A stretch of DNA of 64,000 bases from Yponomeuta sedellus (Eukaryota > Arthropoda > Insecta > Lepidoptera > Yponomeutidae): positions 19,260,182 through 19,324,181 of the forward strand of contig OW203734.1 in the NCBI GenBank assembly GCA_934045075.1, given 5' to 3'. Numbering within the stretch: position 1 is the stretch's first letter; each line of letters starts with the position of its first letter. Under the pieces are notes generated by a model, which saw only the letters and a program-made list of their open reading frames with translations, did not search any database and had not been told where the DNA came from. Positions 33,301 to 44,318 of this stretch are shown one piece after another. A program made the translations under genes and the position numbers.

Positions 33301-36300
33301 CGCTTGTTTTACCTGAAGTAAATCACAATTTGGTGCCCCCCGGTAGACGATTCCGTGTTTGTTTGTAGACATGCCAGGGGGTGGGAATACGCGATTCGTT
33401 TGAAGCCGATTTTGCGCTTTTTGTTATGTGTTTGACGTGAAATTGCCATTGGAATGGTTTTCCGTCATGGCGCAGAAAATTTGAGGTTTTCTTCCATATC
33501 CGTAAGAACCAAGGGGTAGCAGTAACTTCGCAGAAACCTTCGACAGTAATGTTGTCCTGCTTTCGCTAACCAACCTTCCATAAGAAAAAAAGAGATGGCA
33601 CTACGTTTATCAATGCACCGATTTCAAGGTGCGTACAGGCCCTACTGTCAAACGCTACCGACTAGGGATAGGCCTAACTCTCCATCGATATCGATAGAAA
33701 CGTTGAAAAATGAAGACACCTTGGACTAAATCATGTAAATAATTATAATCAATTGCTTTGTATATAAGTTTTAAATCATGTTTAATCAAAATAAGTAACA
33801 ATAATTTAAAAAGCAACACTTTTTTATACAAAATAGTGAATTTACAATTATATTCGTCAACGTCAGCATAATACTCCGTCTCAGATTTCTTCCTGAATAA
33901 AATCCGTAACGACATCCAAATTTACGTTACGTTTCTTCTTCCAATTTTTAAATACAGATCGAGTTAGGTCCTTGTATTAAAAAGTTGTTTATCTTGCAAT
34001 GAAATTTGAAAAGAAAAATACTATTGCTAATATTGACTAGGTAAATCCATCTTCGACCGCAATCTGTCGCTAAAAGTCGTATTTAATTATCACAATATTA
34101 TATTATTATTGCAAGTAATAATTCAGTAATTCGATGGATGCAGTAATTTGATGTGTCAAGTGATGAATTCTGATATTTGAATACGTTTCATTGACAGATT
34201 TTAGACAACAGGTATAGGGGTTGATGACCACATCAACAAAGGAATTTTCGAACGCAAGACTATAAGGATCATCAACTACGTCAGGCTGCAGTAAATTTGA
34301 TCAAGAAAGAAGAATATGACCGTGGCATTGGCAGATAACAGACATTTTGCTCACTTCCCATGTTCAGTACTGACCTGAAAACAAACAGAAACTTTTAATA
34401 AAGCGTACCTACAAAAGAGAGCTGCTTAAATAATAACATATTCCACTTTTAAACACTTTCGTTTTAGATCTCTTTATAAAAGCTATTTGGGTTACAAGCT
34501 ACGTCTATTATTGACTGATCCTGATAATTAATTACATACTTTGAAGTAAGGTACAATTTGCATCTATATAGTCAGATATTTTTTGCAATAAGGTGATCAC
34601 CACATAATTTATTAATTGTGAAACTAACAGCTTTGACGTCCATTCATTTAACATTTTGTTTTTACCTTTCAACTTTTCTTTATCTATGATTTACACTGTT
34701 TGAGAGATGGTTTTTTGTGGGTAAGTCTATGGTAGTTTGTATTGTCGTTGGGTGAGATTTAAATTCAGGACAAACATAAAACAGCTGATGGGGTTTGGAA
34801 AACAAATTGTGTACACGTAGAAGTCTTAATATAAGCAACATCGTGATGTGGGATGTTCTGGCTTGTTTTTTTTATATTATCAATTCTCATATCACACTGT
34901 TTACTTATTACGATTTAGAAATTTTGAAATAAAGATAAACTGTTAAATGAATTAAATGGATGAAGGCACCACTCGGATGCTGTGGTGCCTGGGACACTGT
35001 TTGGATGTAGTAGACTTAACTAAAGAAGTATGGCAAAGGAAAAAAAATATTTAAGTTTTCATAGTTATTCTCGTTATGCTCGAATACAAAATAAACTCCT
35101 GGGAGCATCCTGTTTTGTAAAAACATGTGATAAGTGTATATGAAAAGGTAGAGGTACATATTCTGCAACAAATGTTTAACTTTCTCACCATTACTTCCAT
35201 TTTTACTGGTCTAAGGTGGGCACCACATCTTCTTCAGGCGTGTTCGCAATAAGTTTCTTCGTCCCAATCACTCGGGTCTAAAGTGCCTTGAGCGCAGTTT
35301 ACAGTCGTTTTTATCCTTTTTCTTATTTCTGCGTTTTTGCGTGCTTTTGCTTCCATTTATCAATTTGGGAAAACTTGAACAAGAAGAAACAATGGATTAT
35401 GTATTAAGAAGGCGTGATGAACAAGTATCGACTATACTACTGAAGCGAATTTTCATCGACCATGCTTTTGCCATCCCATCACTAGGACAACCTACAAATG
35501 GATTGGTTTATTTTCTTAATTTTAGAGCGTAAAAGGGTTCGAGAAGCAACAATTACGGTAATTTTGGTTAATGAGTCATTAGGAAGTTTATTTACAAAGT
35601 GATATTTTATCCGTTGGTCCTTTTATGCGAGAAAACATAGGTTTTAGGTACTCACCTTTGGAAGTTCATATTATAATCTCCGTTTTCTTTGTTTCTTATG
35701 TGACCTGCAGCCACCACGCACTTTTCACCTCGTTGTGCATTTATTGTTCAATATCCCAGGGTAAGTTGTGTGCACCAAAATATTTTAGTTATTTCAATTT
35801 TCTAAAATAATCCGACGACGTCTTCACAGATTTTGCACTTGCGATAACCCGACTAAATTTGAAAACATTCAGAGTGCTGCCACTATTGTAAGTTACATTA
35901 CCATCTTAATTTGGACTCTTACTCAGGGCATTAAGGCATCGTTTTGACAATTAGGCCTGTACGCTGTCACGTGACCATCGTTTCTTCTATTGGTTTAATT
36001 GTTCTGTGGTAAGAACAATAAAATACGTTTTACGGCTAAAAAGGACGTGAGCATAAATTGAAGTTTAGCTAGTTTATATAAAGATTCGAGCCATCATTTA
36101 TTGAACATTATTCCGAATGTTATACGGAGAGAATATTATAAGAAATTTTCTTATAAACGATTTCACCTTCAATCGGCTTGACTAGGTTTTGGCTAATAAG
36201 TGTTTTTAAGAAATGAAAATTAATTCGGATGCTGGCCGTGGCTTAATTTTTTTTTACATAAGCCGGCTAACCTTAATTTGATATTCACACCCATTGTACG

Positions 36301-36750
36301 GTGCAACAGGACATCTTTTGTACAGTCAGCATTTCCATCAATTCACCTAACTAGCGCGGAAACAGACTTTAGTTCGCAACTGCCAATCAGCCGCGCCGCG
36401 CGTACTCATTAGCATTTCATTAAATCATTTCTATCGTTATTAAGTAGCAATATAATATAGTGATGGTTTAACAGCAATTGAGTGCTTTCATTCCTAGCAG
36501 ATAGCACCCCAGCAAGCTACCACATTTAGCTACCCGGTTACAAGACTATACCTAATCTCATAACCAACCGTGAGCCGTACCTGATCATAGCGTGATTAGT
36601 AGGCGCTCTTACACCCATTGTTAGAACTATTAAGATTAAAACATTACAGTTCCCAATTACTGAAATAAATCTTCACAATTCACAACTTTTAAACCCCTTT
36701 AGTTATTAATTATTTAAGTTTTCGATAAAGTGGAAGTTTTAAGTTGTACT
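33300..36750. other. Intergenic, unassigned
   Basis: Largely unique-looking AT-rich DNA. A possible 51-nt plus-strand exon with good signals (acceptor CTTATGTGACCTGCAG, donor GTAAGT) lies at about 35711-35761, but no gene could be built from it. Confidence 0.3.
34215..34378 (-). other. Exon-like segment of unknown gene
   Basis: The minus-strand acceptor TTTCTGTTTGTTTTCAG is followed by a 28-codon frame (SVLNMGSEQNVCYLPMPRSY...) ending in a stop. This could be a terminal exon or chance. No partner exon was recognised nearby. Confidence 0.15.
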
Positions 36751-36771
36751 ACTTTAGACACTCACAGTGCT

Positions 36772-37022
36772 GTGTGGTGTTGGCCTAGAGAATAGCACCA
36801 ACCCAAATTCTTCCCGCGGTCGTAAAGGGCGACCAAGGGACACAAAACCGGGGAGTGGGCAGCAGCGCCCCCTGCGGTACAATTCCACCAAACTGCGATC
36901 CCCAACCCACATGCCCAGCGTGGGGATTATGGGCGTTATCCCCAATGATGGCACAACCTTTGGCTATGGCGTTCAGAAGGGCTATGTCCAGCAGTGGACT
37001 AATAAAGACTAAAGAAGAAGAA
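36772..37022 (+). repeat. SINE-like repeat with RTE-type tail
   Basis: Same family as 27530: TGTGTGGTGTTGGCCTAGAG, GTGGGCAGCAGCGCCCCCTG, tail AGAAGAAGAAGAG. Confidence 0.65.
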
Positions 37023-37099
37023 GAGATACACACCTCCAGAAACTTCAGACACTTATGCTTCCTGACGACATTGACTCTATAACAGTTTGCGATTATCAC

Positions 37100-37150
37100 C
37101 TAACATCTACTATCACCCACTCCAATGTAGTAGGTGATTGTAGATGTTAG
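37100..37150. repeat. Short hairpin
   Basis: Arms of about 22 nt (CTAACATCTAC...ACT and AGT...GTAGATGTTAG) enclose a loop of about 7 nt. Could be a small foldback or a precursor-like hairpin; no other support. Confidence 0.35.
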
Positions 37151-37350
37151 TTTAGTGGTTCGGTAGAGGCTTACCTCTCGCATTTCGCTCGGGTTGCATC
37201 CAAGGGGTCATCGCCGTTTGAATCGCAGCATCTACCGATGACTTTGTTTCGTACATTACTGAATTTATAGTTGATGTAAAGTAAAATAAAGAGAAAATCT
37301 GAGCGTTTGAGATGTTCAATTACTTCTGCTCTTGAAAATATGTTGTGTAA

Positions 37351-37924
37351 AGGTTGGGTCCCACGGTCTGAAATATCGCGGACGCACGCAGACCAGCTCG
37401 CACGACGCACTGTGGGACCGGCCTCGTCCGTGATAGCACAGACACGTCTGTGGCAGTGCGCCGTATTCATCACGAGTCGGTAACTTAAAAGGTGCGGTCA
37501 AGTGCGGTGCGTCTACGTCTGCGATGGTCCGAGCGCATCCGCGTCCGCACAGACGGCAGGTCAGAACTCGTTCATTTACTATGCTTGCGGAAAAAATGTA
37601 GTGGACGAATGAACTTATTTTTGAGTTTTTGAATCTATATTAAAATGAACCAACATTGTGAAATTCTGCGCCGCCAGAGGATAAAAACAAAGCTGATGCA
37701 TACGACGCTTGGAACCAAATAAAAAGCAATCTAAAGGATGGTACAATTCCAATTAAGGATATAGAAAAGAACTTTCACTTTGCATTTTGAAATGAAGCTT
37801 GAAATCTTGATCTACACAGACCGACACGCACCGTTGGAACGGCCCCGCCTGCGGTGCGTCGCCGTCCGTGCTCGTCGGCAGTGCGTAGCTGATCCGTAGA
37901 ATAGCGAACCGTGGGACCCCAGCT
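37351..37924 (+). mobile_element. PIF/Harbinger-like nonautonomous element with MADF fragment
   Basis: The ends are inverted copies of (A)GSTKGGGTCCCACGGT: GGTTGGGTCCCACGGT on the left and ACCGTGGGACCCCAGC on the right. They are flanked by TAA on both sides (37348-37350 and 37925-37927), a 3-bp duplication typical of PIF/Harbinger. The interior is strikingly GC/CpG-rich near both ends, and the middle encodes ADAYDAWNQIKSNLKDG, which resembles a MADF/Myb-like domain as carried by these transposons. No transposase remains. Confidence 0.6.
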
Positions 37925-38860
37925 TAAGACGTATCTCTTAGCTTTCTCTAAGACACGTATGTGTCCTCTAGTGAGACGTATTCAGTGAGGCTTCTGCTTG
38001 TTATGATCTTTAATTACACTGCCTACGGCCACTTGATGATTTCCTCCTCTTTGATTCCGACGACAGCGACCTGGCGTGTGCTTTAAGGTAGCTGGAACAT
38101 TTGAACTTCATCGTAAGGAAACCCTAGTGTCTGAAGTGTACGAGTACTCGTAGAAATGCCTCAGCGATTGCTACGACAATGGCCCAACTATGATATAAGG
38201 CTAAATGCGGAAAATCTCAGGTCAGACTAACTAACTAACATCCGAACTTTATTTTAAAGATCCAATCGCATTCAGTGCAGTAGAGCTACCCGTTTTCATT
38301 ATAGGCATGGCTGGCCACTTATATGTTAATTAGCCTTAAATTCCATCGCAGAATTCGTGGCACGAGTTAGTTGAGAATTCCCATAGGCAAATACCCAAAC
38401 ATTTGTCTTGACAACTGTACGTTCAGGGCCTAACTCATTGGGCCAACATAACGGTTCAATGGCCTCAGTCGTACGCTTTAAGCAAACACTGCCATTTCAT
38501 TTGGTGACACGTTCGCTTCACCACGCCTCTCGCTAACATAGATTTAGAAGACGTTACTGCTCACTATCACTTCTTTTCACCCTATTAAGGTTTTCGGAAA
38601 GAGCTCGGGAAACGTTGAGCCCGACGTTTTGGTTTTATCGTTCGGAAAATTACAGTTGTTTTTCCACATTTTCACTTAAGTATTTTAGTTTTGGAGCGAG
38701 TCTAATGAAGGTTGGATTTAGTGACTTAGTTACTGCAACGTTGCAGTGACGGATTGTGTACCAAATTAGACATTTGAATAAAGGGATTTGAGATAAGACA
38801 ACTAAGAGTTTGGACCTTTTTAAAACGCGTTATTTTTCGTCAAGAAATTTTTCGCGGAAA

Positions 38861-38983
38861 ATGCTTTTCGGTATAGTTTTGTTAGCGTTAAATTGCTTAG
38901 CGGTGATCGGGGGTTCAAATAATAGTCAAAAAAGACAGAGAAGGTATCTAGTATATCCTGATGGTGGACCTGCTAGAACCCAG
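38861..38983 (+). CDS. Gene A exon 1 (signal peptide exon)
   Basis: There are 41 codons from ATG 38861 to CAG, followed by donor GTGAGT at 38984; it ends in phase 0. It encodes the hydrophobic signal peptide, the basic KRQRR site and YLVYPDGG. Confidence 0.88.
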
Positions 38984-40376
38984 GTGAGTGCAATTTGTTG
39001 AATTACTTTCAAATAATTCTTTCAGAGTCAGACTTGTATAATTTTTTTCTCGTGGGACGATTATAACGTCCCATTGCAGGCACATGATTTCTCTTAGAGA
39101 GAGACTATGGGATTAATTACCACGCGTGCTCACCGCGGATTGGCAATTCCATGCGCTGAGGTATTTGAGGTATCTGACACTTAGGTTTCCTCACGATGTT
39201 TTCCTTCATAGTTAGCGAGTGGTTTTGTCTTTAAATTAGAATATTAAACTATTGTGCTCTTGGCAAGGATCAAGGCGGAAATGGTGTGAAAATCTGACTA
39301 AATATTTGCCTGGGTGTTAAGACTAGACCACAGACAATCAATCAATTAATCAAATCAATTTATTTCAACTTAAATAATTACATTCTGTATGTAATTTACA
39401 ATGTAAAATGTAAGCCGCTGCCTTCGAGCCATATTGTAGTGGAAAAAGGCAGCGGAACAAAAAAACTCCACTTTGACCATCTTTTCTCAAGTCATCTTAA
39501 ACCAAATACATACATCAGTTGCCACCTAATAAGAATCCATGATTGCCATTAACAACCCTAAATGCCAAAGCATTAGTCAAACGTCTCACAATAGTGGGGA
39601 AAACAGTGAGGAGTAGAAATCTACAGGGGAGGCATTTGCCCACCAGTGAGACGGAGTCGTGGCTGACTAAAAAAAATGTGCCCAGAAATATTGTAAATAT
39701 AGGAACTCTAGCATGTAATTTGCCCACACAATTTTTACTAAGAATGCGCGGGAGTGGTCCACTCTGCACAGCACATGCGTTGTGCGCTTTGGTGAGTGAT
39801 ACCAGAGTTTCATATATTTTTGTAAGGAAGATTAAAGTCGTTTCAATCTTCCCTTATTTATACAAACAAACCTAAAACACTCCTAGAGGCGTTTTATTAA
39901 TCTGTGGTTACGTCTTTTACTTGTAAAATCTCCACCGCCGACTACTTTAAATATATTTGAGCCATATCTTAGTTTTGCTGAGTGCACGTTAAGTCTTACT
40001 TTATTTTATTTCGGGACAAATACTATGTTGTGCTAGTTTTAAGCTTATCAAACACTGTGCCCTAAGATACAATTTAATTTAGTTTAGGGTTCAGGGTTAA
40101 GTTTTGTTCTGCTCAATAAACATTGACAACATTGAAATTGAAATCACATTGTTATTTAAAATTCAAGCTACATTTGAGAATAATGAGATTTTCCATAACA
40201 CTTCCTTTTCTGTGCGCTACTAAAACTAATGTTAAGCATTTAAAAATATGAATAACTATATTTAATGCTTTTCACTAAAATGCCACGATCATAAAACTAA
40301 ATACATGTATCTAAAAGATAGAAACGGATGTAGATTTTTTTTTATGAAGCATAATCATATACGTCTCACTACAGGG

Positions 40377-40430
<54 letters not shown>

Positions 40431-43400
40431 AAGCTTAATTACTACTACCTAACTAACTTTAACTTTATTTTGTAATAATTTCAAGTCAGCCTTGATAACA
40501 CTTATCTAGAATCAGTGATGAATTTACGTAACTTTCAAGCAAATTAGGTATGTTTTCTTTGCACTTAAAATTTCGCTTGACGAAGCTCTGATTCTTTTAC
40601 TTCCCCTATTTCTCGTGAATTTAAATACAATTAAGTCGCCGGTTTTTTGCGAGATTCGCGCGCATTTTTCTCTGGTAAATTTTTCATTAATTGAGCGACA
40701 TATTTAATCTTGGCTTATTGGATTATCCTCAGGGTAATAATGTATAATATATCGTATAACTTCATTGGTCTCTAAGTCGAAATGTACTATGGAAGTTTTT
40801 TTTTTTGGATCGTGTCAAGATCCCACTGAGATACTACCTGAAAAAATTGACAGTCTGAAGTCTAATATCAAGCAAAATTAAACATGTCATAATTTTTAGT
40901 TGAAGACTAAATAAGGCTTAAAACATTAACAATCACATAGGTTAATTTTGTGAGTCAAAAAATCGTAAAGCTAATAATTTTAAAGGATTGTTTTCTGAAT
41001 ACTTTCAGTTTATCATCGGTCTCGGTATACCAGTTGATCTAAAAGAGCAGTCAGTTACAGTCGGGACTGTTATCAAATTCCAATACGACCTACCGACTAA
41101 CAGTACCGAATACACTAGTAGAATCTACGGATTTGTCAGTACAGTTTCAAGAGACATGGAGGGTGATATTAATGATAATTACGAAACAAATACTTCAACT
41201 GGTGACGAGAAACGAAAGTTAGATCATAAAGTTGATGATTTAAATCAAACATCATCAGCAATAGACTCCGAAGAGGGCGACGGTGAAGACAACGCATTAG
41301 TTGATATCACATTTGATAAAGACAGGAAGAAAAGATCACTCGTTTATTCTGAAGGTGGAGTGATAAGCACAAATGATATAAATATAAATGAATATGGAAA
41401 GGGAACTGAATTACCTCTAGAAGAAGCCATAAGAAGGCAAGAGATGATTGACAAAAAGTTTATAGAAGAACAAGAAGAAGAACCGAAGAGAGCTAACAGA
41501 TGGGACTTCTATAAAATCATTGAGCATATGACAGAAAGGTATTGTTTAGTTTTAAAAAAATTAGAGAATTTTGCTGCCGCATAAATACTAACATAGCCAT
41601 AATCCCTAATTGCAGTGTTGAATAGACTTTTATTACAACTAATCTTTTATTATGTCTAACTAAACTCAGAAGTGTACCTAAATACAAACTAACCACAAAT
41701 TCTTGTAACATAAAATGTTTTCGTAATAGGAATAAGTAAGTTTTTGAAGTATCTATAATTTTATTTCTCTGTTGTTTTTCTCTGCCACTGTTTTTCTCCA
41801 CTCCTCCACCAAGCCGAACTTGGCCCCCGTGGTGGAGTATGGCCTAACCTTCCTGCGATGCAGGACCAGACCCGTGCCCCAGCAGTGGGGACATACAAGG
41901 GTTGATACCGTTGTTTTCTCTCAGATATGGATTTTCGGGCCGACCGTGTCTACTGCGGACGATTTGCGAAGCTGCAGAAGTACCGTTCACGCACGAAAAC
42001 GGATTGCTTGGTGAAATTGGGCACATTTTGTTCACGTAAGTGTCTAAAGACTGTTTATTCAGTAACGTATACTTGCAAATTTCTGAAGGAAGTTATCGTA
42101 AGATGGTTCGAGTTTGTATTGGCTGTCGGTAAGCACAGTTTTAAGGTTTTTTAAATATTTCTGTCTCTATATTTCCCTGAGATAAAGCCTGTGCTATGTA
42201 ACATAATATTTACATTATTATAATAATTGTGTTTTAATTGATTTTTTCTTCCTTTATTTTATGCTTTCATGTGTATTTAAAAGGTAATATACAGAAAGGA
42301 AGAAACAATATTTATTGAAAATTGCAAGAGTGTTCTACAGTATTGCAAAGTAGATAAAAAATATAACCAACCACGAAACAAAGACGACAACACATTCGTG
42401 AAATTGCTTATGCCTGCCGTCACTAGAAACAAGTCATGGACTGATGCTCAGTTGGTAACCGGTAGGTTGGTGGTATTGCTGTGTGCTGTGAAAAACACAT
42501 CACCAGCAAATATATACAGTCATGTTTTAGTGATTTAGTGAACAGACCTTTTCTCAGCGTGAGAATGTCTAAACCCACATCTAGTTACTAAAACATTATA
42601 TTAGCTAGCGTCAGAGTAGCACAATTTAAGTGTACTTCTATACAGTTTGAAGGTGCTGCAGCATAACAGTATCAAGAACTGACGGAAATGAAGAACTGAA
42701 GGAAATTATCCTTTTTGCCCAGTTTGTGGTCAGCCTGTTGGGCGAAATAAAACGCATTTCGTTTCTCTGAATTTGACACATTTTGTACAGCAAACGGTTT
42801 ATCTGGCGACACGGGCGTGTGATGTATGAGTTTGAATAGCCATTTTATAGTCGGCTAGGAGGCTTTTGCTGAAGCTGACAATATATTTTTAGGACTGTCG
42901 GGATGTTTTTGACGCCAATTTATTTTGTTTTATGGCTGTAGGTACCTACTGTGTCTCACTTTGAGTTTCGATTTGAAATATTTCACAGTTCATAATAAAA
43001 TGTCCCGTAATTTTGATTGGTCTTTAATTGAATCGGTCAAGAAAAAATAGGTACAGTCGTATTGATGACAACTGTCCACTAAAATACTCCTCGACTATAA
43101 TTGGATTTGACTACAATTGGATTTTTATTTTTTCCCTTTCATAATTATTTGAACAATATTTCAGAGGAGGAGGAGTAGGCAGAGGCCAGAGTTACCTATT
43201 AAATAAGAATGTTAATATGTAAGTAAGCATATTTTTATGCTTACCTATATTAACTTATTATTGAAGCGCTCTAGTTGAACCGAGTGATTGGAATCAATCA
43301 ATTGAGGCGTGGTCAGGATGGGTGACCGTCCCGTAACTGCTAGCAATAAACATCCTGATAGGAACTTGCATAATACAGAACATTTTAGAGGAATCGTGTT

Positions 43401-43945
43401 TTTATAAAGAATACCTCAGAATGAAATGATCAGGATCCCCAAACTAAAGATTTTATAAAGTATATGAGAATGTATCCGATTGGAACCTAAAGAAAAATCA
43501 TACTCAAGGTGTTCTTTTAAAACGTTCTACTTTCAATAAATCAATCAGGCTGTCTTCGTCTGCTGCTTTTCATAAGGCACGCCACTTCCTGTCCTTGTCT
43601 CTCTTCATCCAGCCTCTTGAGCAACTCTATATTACGATCCATCTTAAAAATACCTCTCTCCTTTTCAGCCCATCGACTACTAAGGACTCCCTTTCACATC
43701 ATACGGACAATGAGTACCATGCGGCAGAGCGTCATGGTACTCATTGTCCTCTTTCTCTTTTCAGCCCGTCGACTACTAAGGACTCCCTCTCACATCATAC
43801 GGACAATGAGTACCATGCGGCAGAGCGTCTCGGCAGAGCGGGAGAAGTCCCGTGCGAGGCCCTGTTTCCCGAGTGCGAGGCCTCAGTTCTGGACACCTTC
43901 ACGGAGATAGGGTTAGACACGCTGCATAAATTTGGACTGTATTAA
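38861..43945 (+). CDS. DM4/12 family secreted protein, gene A (four coding exons)
   Basis: Exons 38861-38983, 41009-41538, 41925-42035 and 43765-43945 join in frame with GT-AG introns and give about 314 aa. Residues 1-18 form a signal peptide (MLFGIVLLALNCLAVIGG). A basic stretch KRQRR then leads into YLVYPDGG at 29-36. Residues 42-80 carry the N-terminal family strand (GLGIPVDL, then FQYDLPTNST with sequon N72). Residues 85-200 are an acidic, low-complexity linker. RWDFYKIIEHM (205-215) precedes the core CLLRTIC (C226, C232), and C285 and C292 lie in exon 4. This order (basic site, IP/LP strand, Y-x-x-IE helix, C-L-L-R, then C and C with S-V-L-D) matches insect DM4/12 proteins, which are predicted secreted and have no assigned function. 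The first Met of the signal peptide is taken as start; TTG at 38810 is rejected. The acidic linker makes it longer than most relatives. It converges on gene B. Confidence 0.88.
39054..39240 (-). repeat. Family D SINE body in gene A intron 1
   Basis: GTCCCATTGCAGGCACATG to TTAGGTTTCCTCACGATG and TTCCTTCATAGTTAGCGAG. Confidence 0.5.
40381..40427. repeat. (GA)n microsatellite in gene A intron 1
   Basis: About 47 nt of perfect GA dinucleotides, following a family D-like GTCTCACTACAGGGTACA. Confidence 0.95.
41009..41538 (+). CDS. Gene A exon 2 (N-terminal strand and acidic linker)
   Basis: The acceptor is ...ACTTTCAG at 41008 and the exon opens in phase 0 with F-I-I-G-L-G-I-P. It runs open for 530 nt and ends ACA GAA AG before donor GTATTG at 41539 (phase 2). 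An open frame continues a further 15 codons past the donor but loses family similarity, so the splice is preferred. A second basic site, DRKKRSLVYSEGG (146-158), repeats the exon 1 motif. Confidence 0.87.
41800..41911 (+). repeat. 5S-type SINE 3' end adjoining gene A exon 3
   Basis: CCAAGCCGAACTTGGCCCCC to GGGGACATACAAGGGTTGAT lies in the 386-nt intron 2 and ends about 14 nt before the exon 3 acceptor. Confidence 0.8.
41925..42035 (+). CDS. Gene A exon 3 (cysteine core, 111 nt)
   Basis: The acceptor is TTGTTTTCTCTCAG, ending at 41924; the donor is GTAAGT at 42036. Read after AG from exon 2, it gives R-Y-G-F-S-G-R-P-C-L-L-R-T-I-C-E-A-A-E, then HENGLLGEIGHILF. This is the diagnostic DM4/12 core. 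It ends with AC (phase 2), which pairs with C at the start of exon 4 to make Thr. An open frame in another phase overlaps it and is a shadow. Confidence 0.88.
43211..43254. repeat. Short palindrome in gene A intron 3
   Basis: GTTAATAT...GTAAGCATA and its complement form a hairpin about 19 bp long, just upstream of a 5S-SINE head fragment. Confidence 0.4.
43262..43352 (+). repeat. 5S-SINE head fragment
   Basis: Contains TTGAACCGAGTGATTGGAAT and GGTCAGGATGGGTGACCG in gene A intron 3. Confidence 0.6.
43669..43764 (+). CDS. Gene A exon 4 upstream in-frame extension (duplicated acceptor)
   Basis: A second acceptor, CTCTCTCCTTTTCAG, ends at 43668, exactly 96 nt (32 codons) upstream of the main one and in the same phase, with no stop between. 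Using it would add a second copy of PSTTKDSLSHHTDNEYHAAER followed by HGTHCPLSLFS, giving 346 aa. The segment is a tandem duplicate of the start of exon 4. Whether it is spliced in cannot be told from DNA. Confidence 0.5.
43705..43749. repeat. Perfect 16-bp inverted repeat inside duplicated exon 4 of gene A
   Basis: GGACAATGAGTACCAT (43705-43720) is followed after 13 nt by its exact complement (43734-43749). The second arm sits at the junction between the two tandem exon copies. Confidence 0.85.
43765..43945 (+). CDS. Gene A exon 4 (terminal exon, proximal-to-stop acceptor)
   Basis: The acceptor is CTTTCTCTTTTCAG, ending at 43764. The first base C completes Thr255. The exon encodes PSTTKD, then NEYHAAERLGR, C285, C292 and EASVLD, ending GLY-stop (TAA 43943-43945). 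This is the usual DM4/12 tail with two cysteines before an S-x-L-D motif. I see no canonical AATAAA in the next 100 nt. Confidence 0.83.
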
Positions 43946-44167
43946 ATTGTATTGTAGTTTACTCCTTGTTTCATTTATCTTTATATCATGAGATACCAAA
44001 AACATTGGACATACGCACATAAAATTTATGTCAATCTTACGAAAAAAATATCATGAACGGCTTATATCCTTATAATCTGATTTTCCTACTTAGTTCCTAA
44101 TTAATTGAATTTTCTAATGTTTTCTGCTGCCGAACAGCAACTTTTCTGGTCATCATCCTACCATCAG

Positions 44168-44318
44168 TATTGATGGCTTAAACAACGGCCAACGGGTACC
44201 ACTTGGCGGAGCGGGAGAGGTCGCGTGCGAGGCTCTGTTTTCCGAGTGCGAGGCCTCAGTTCTGGACATCTTCACGGTTATAGGGTTAGAAATGCTGCTT
44301 AGATTTGGTCCCTATTAA
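44168..44318 (+). CDS. Gene A alternative or dead terminal exon (diverged duplicate)
   Basis: This is a second, more diverged copy of exon 4. An acceptor-like CTACCATCAG ends at 44167. The phase fits exon 3 (AC plus T gives Thr), and the frame is open through GAGEVACEALFSECEASVLD to a TAA at 44316-44318. The region matching NEYHAAERLGR is frame-shifted relative to exon 4 and reads differently here. The downstream half stays in frame with both cysteines kept. It could be a mutually exclusive last exon or a recent pseudo-exon. Confidence 0.4.

Noticed and set aside
38810..38860. Upstream TTG start for gene A
   Set aside because: Not a normal start in animals; ATG 38861 begins exactly at a signal peptide.
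41772..42154. Two plus-strand frames overlapping gene A exon 3
   Set aside because: They read a SINE and exon 3 in the wrong phase; the spliced phase gives the conserved cysteine core.
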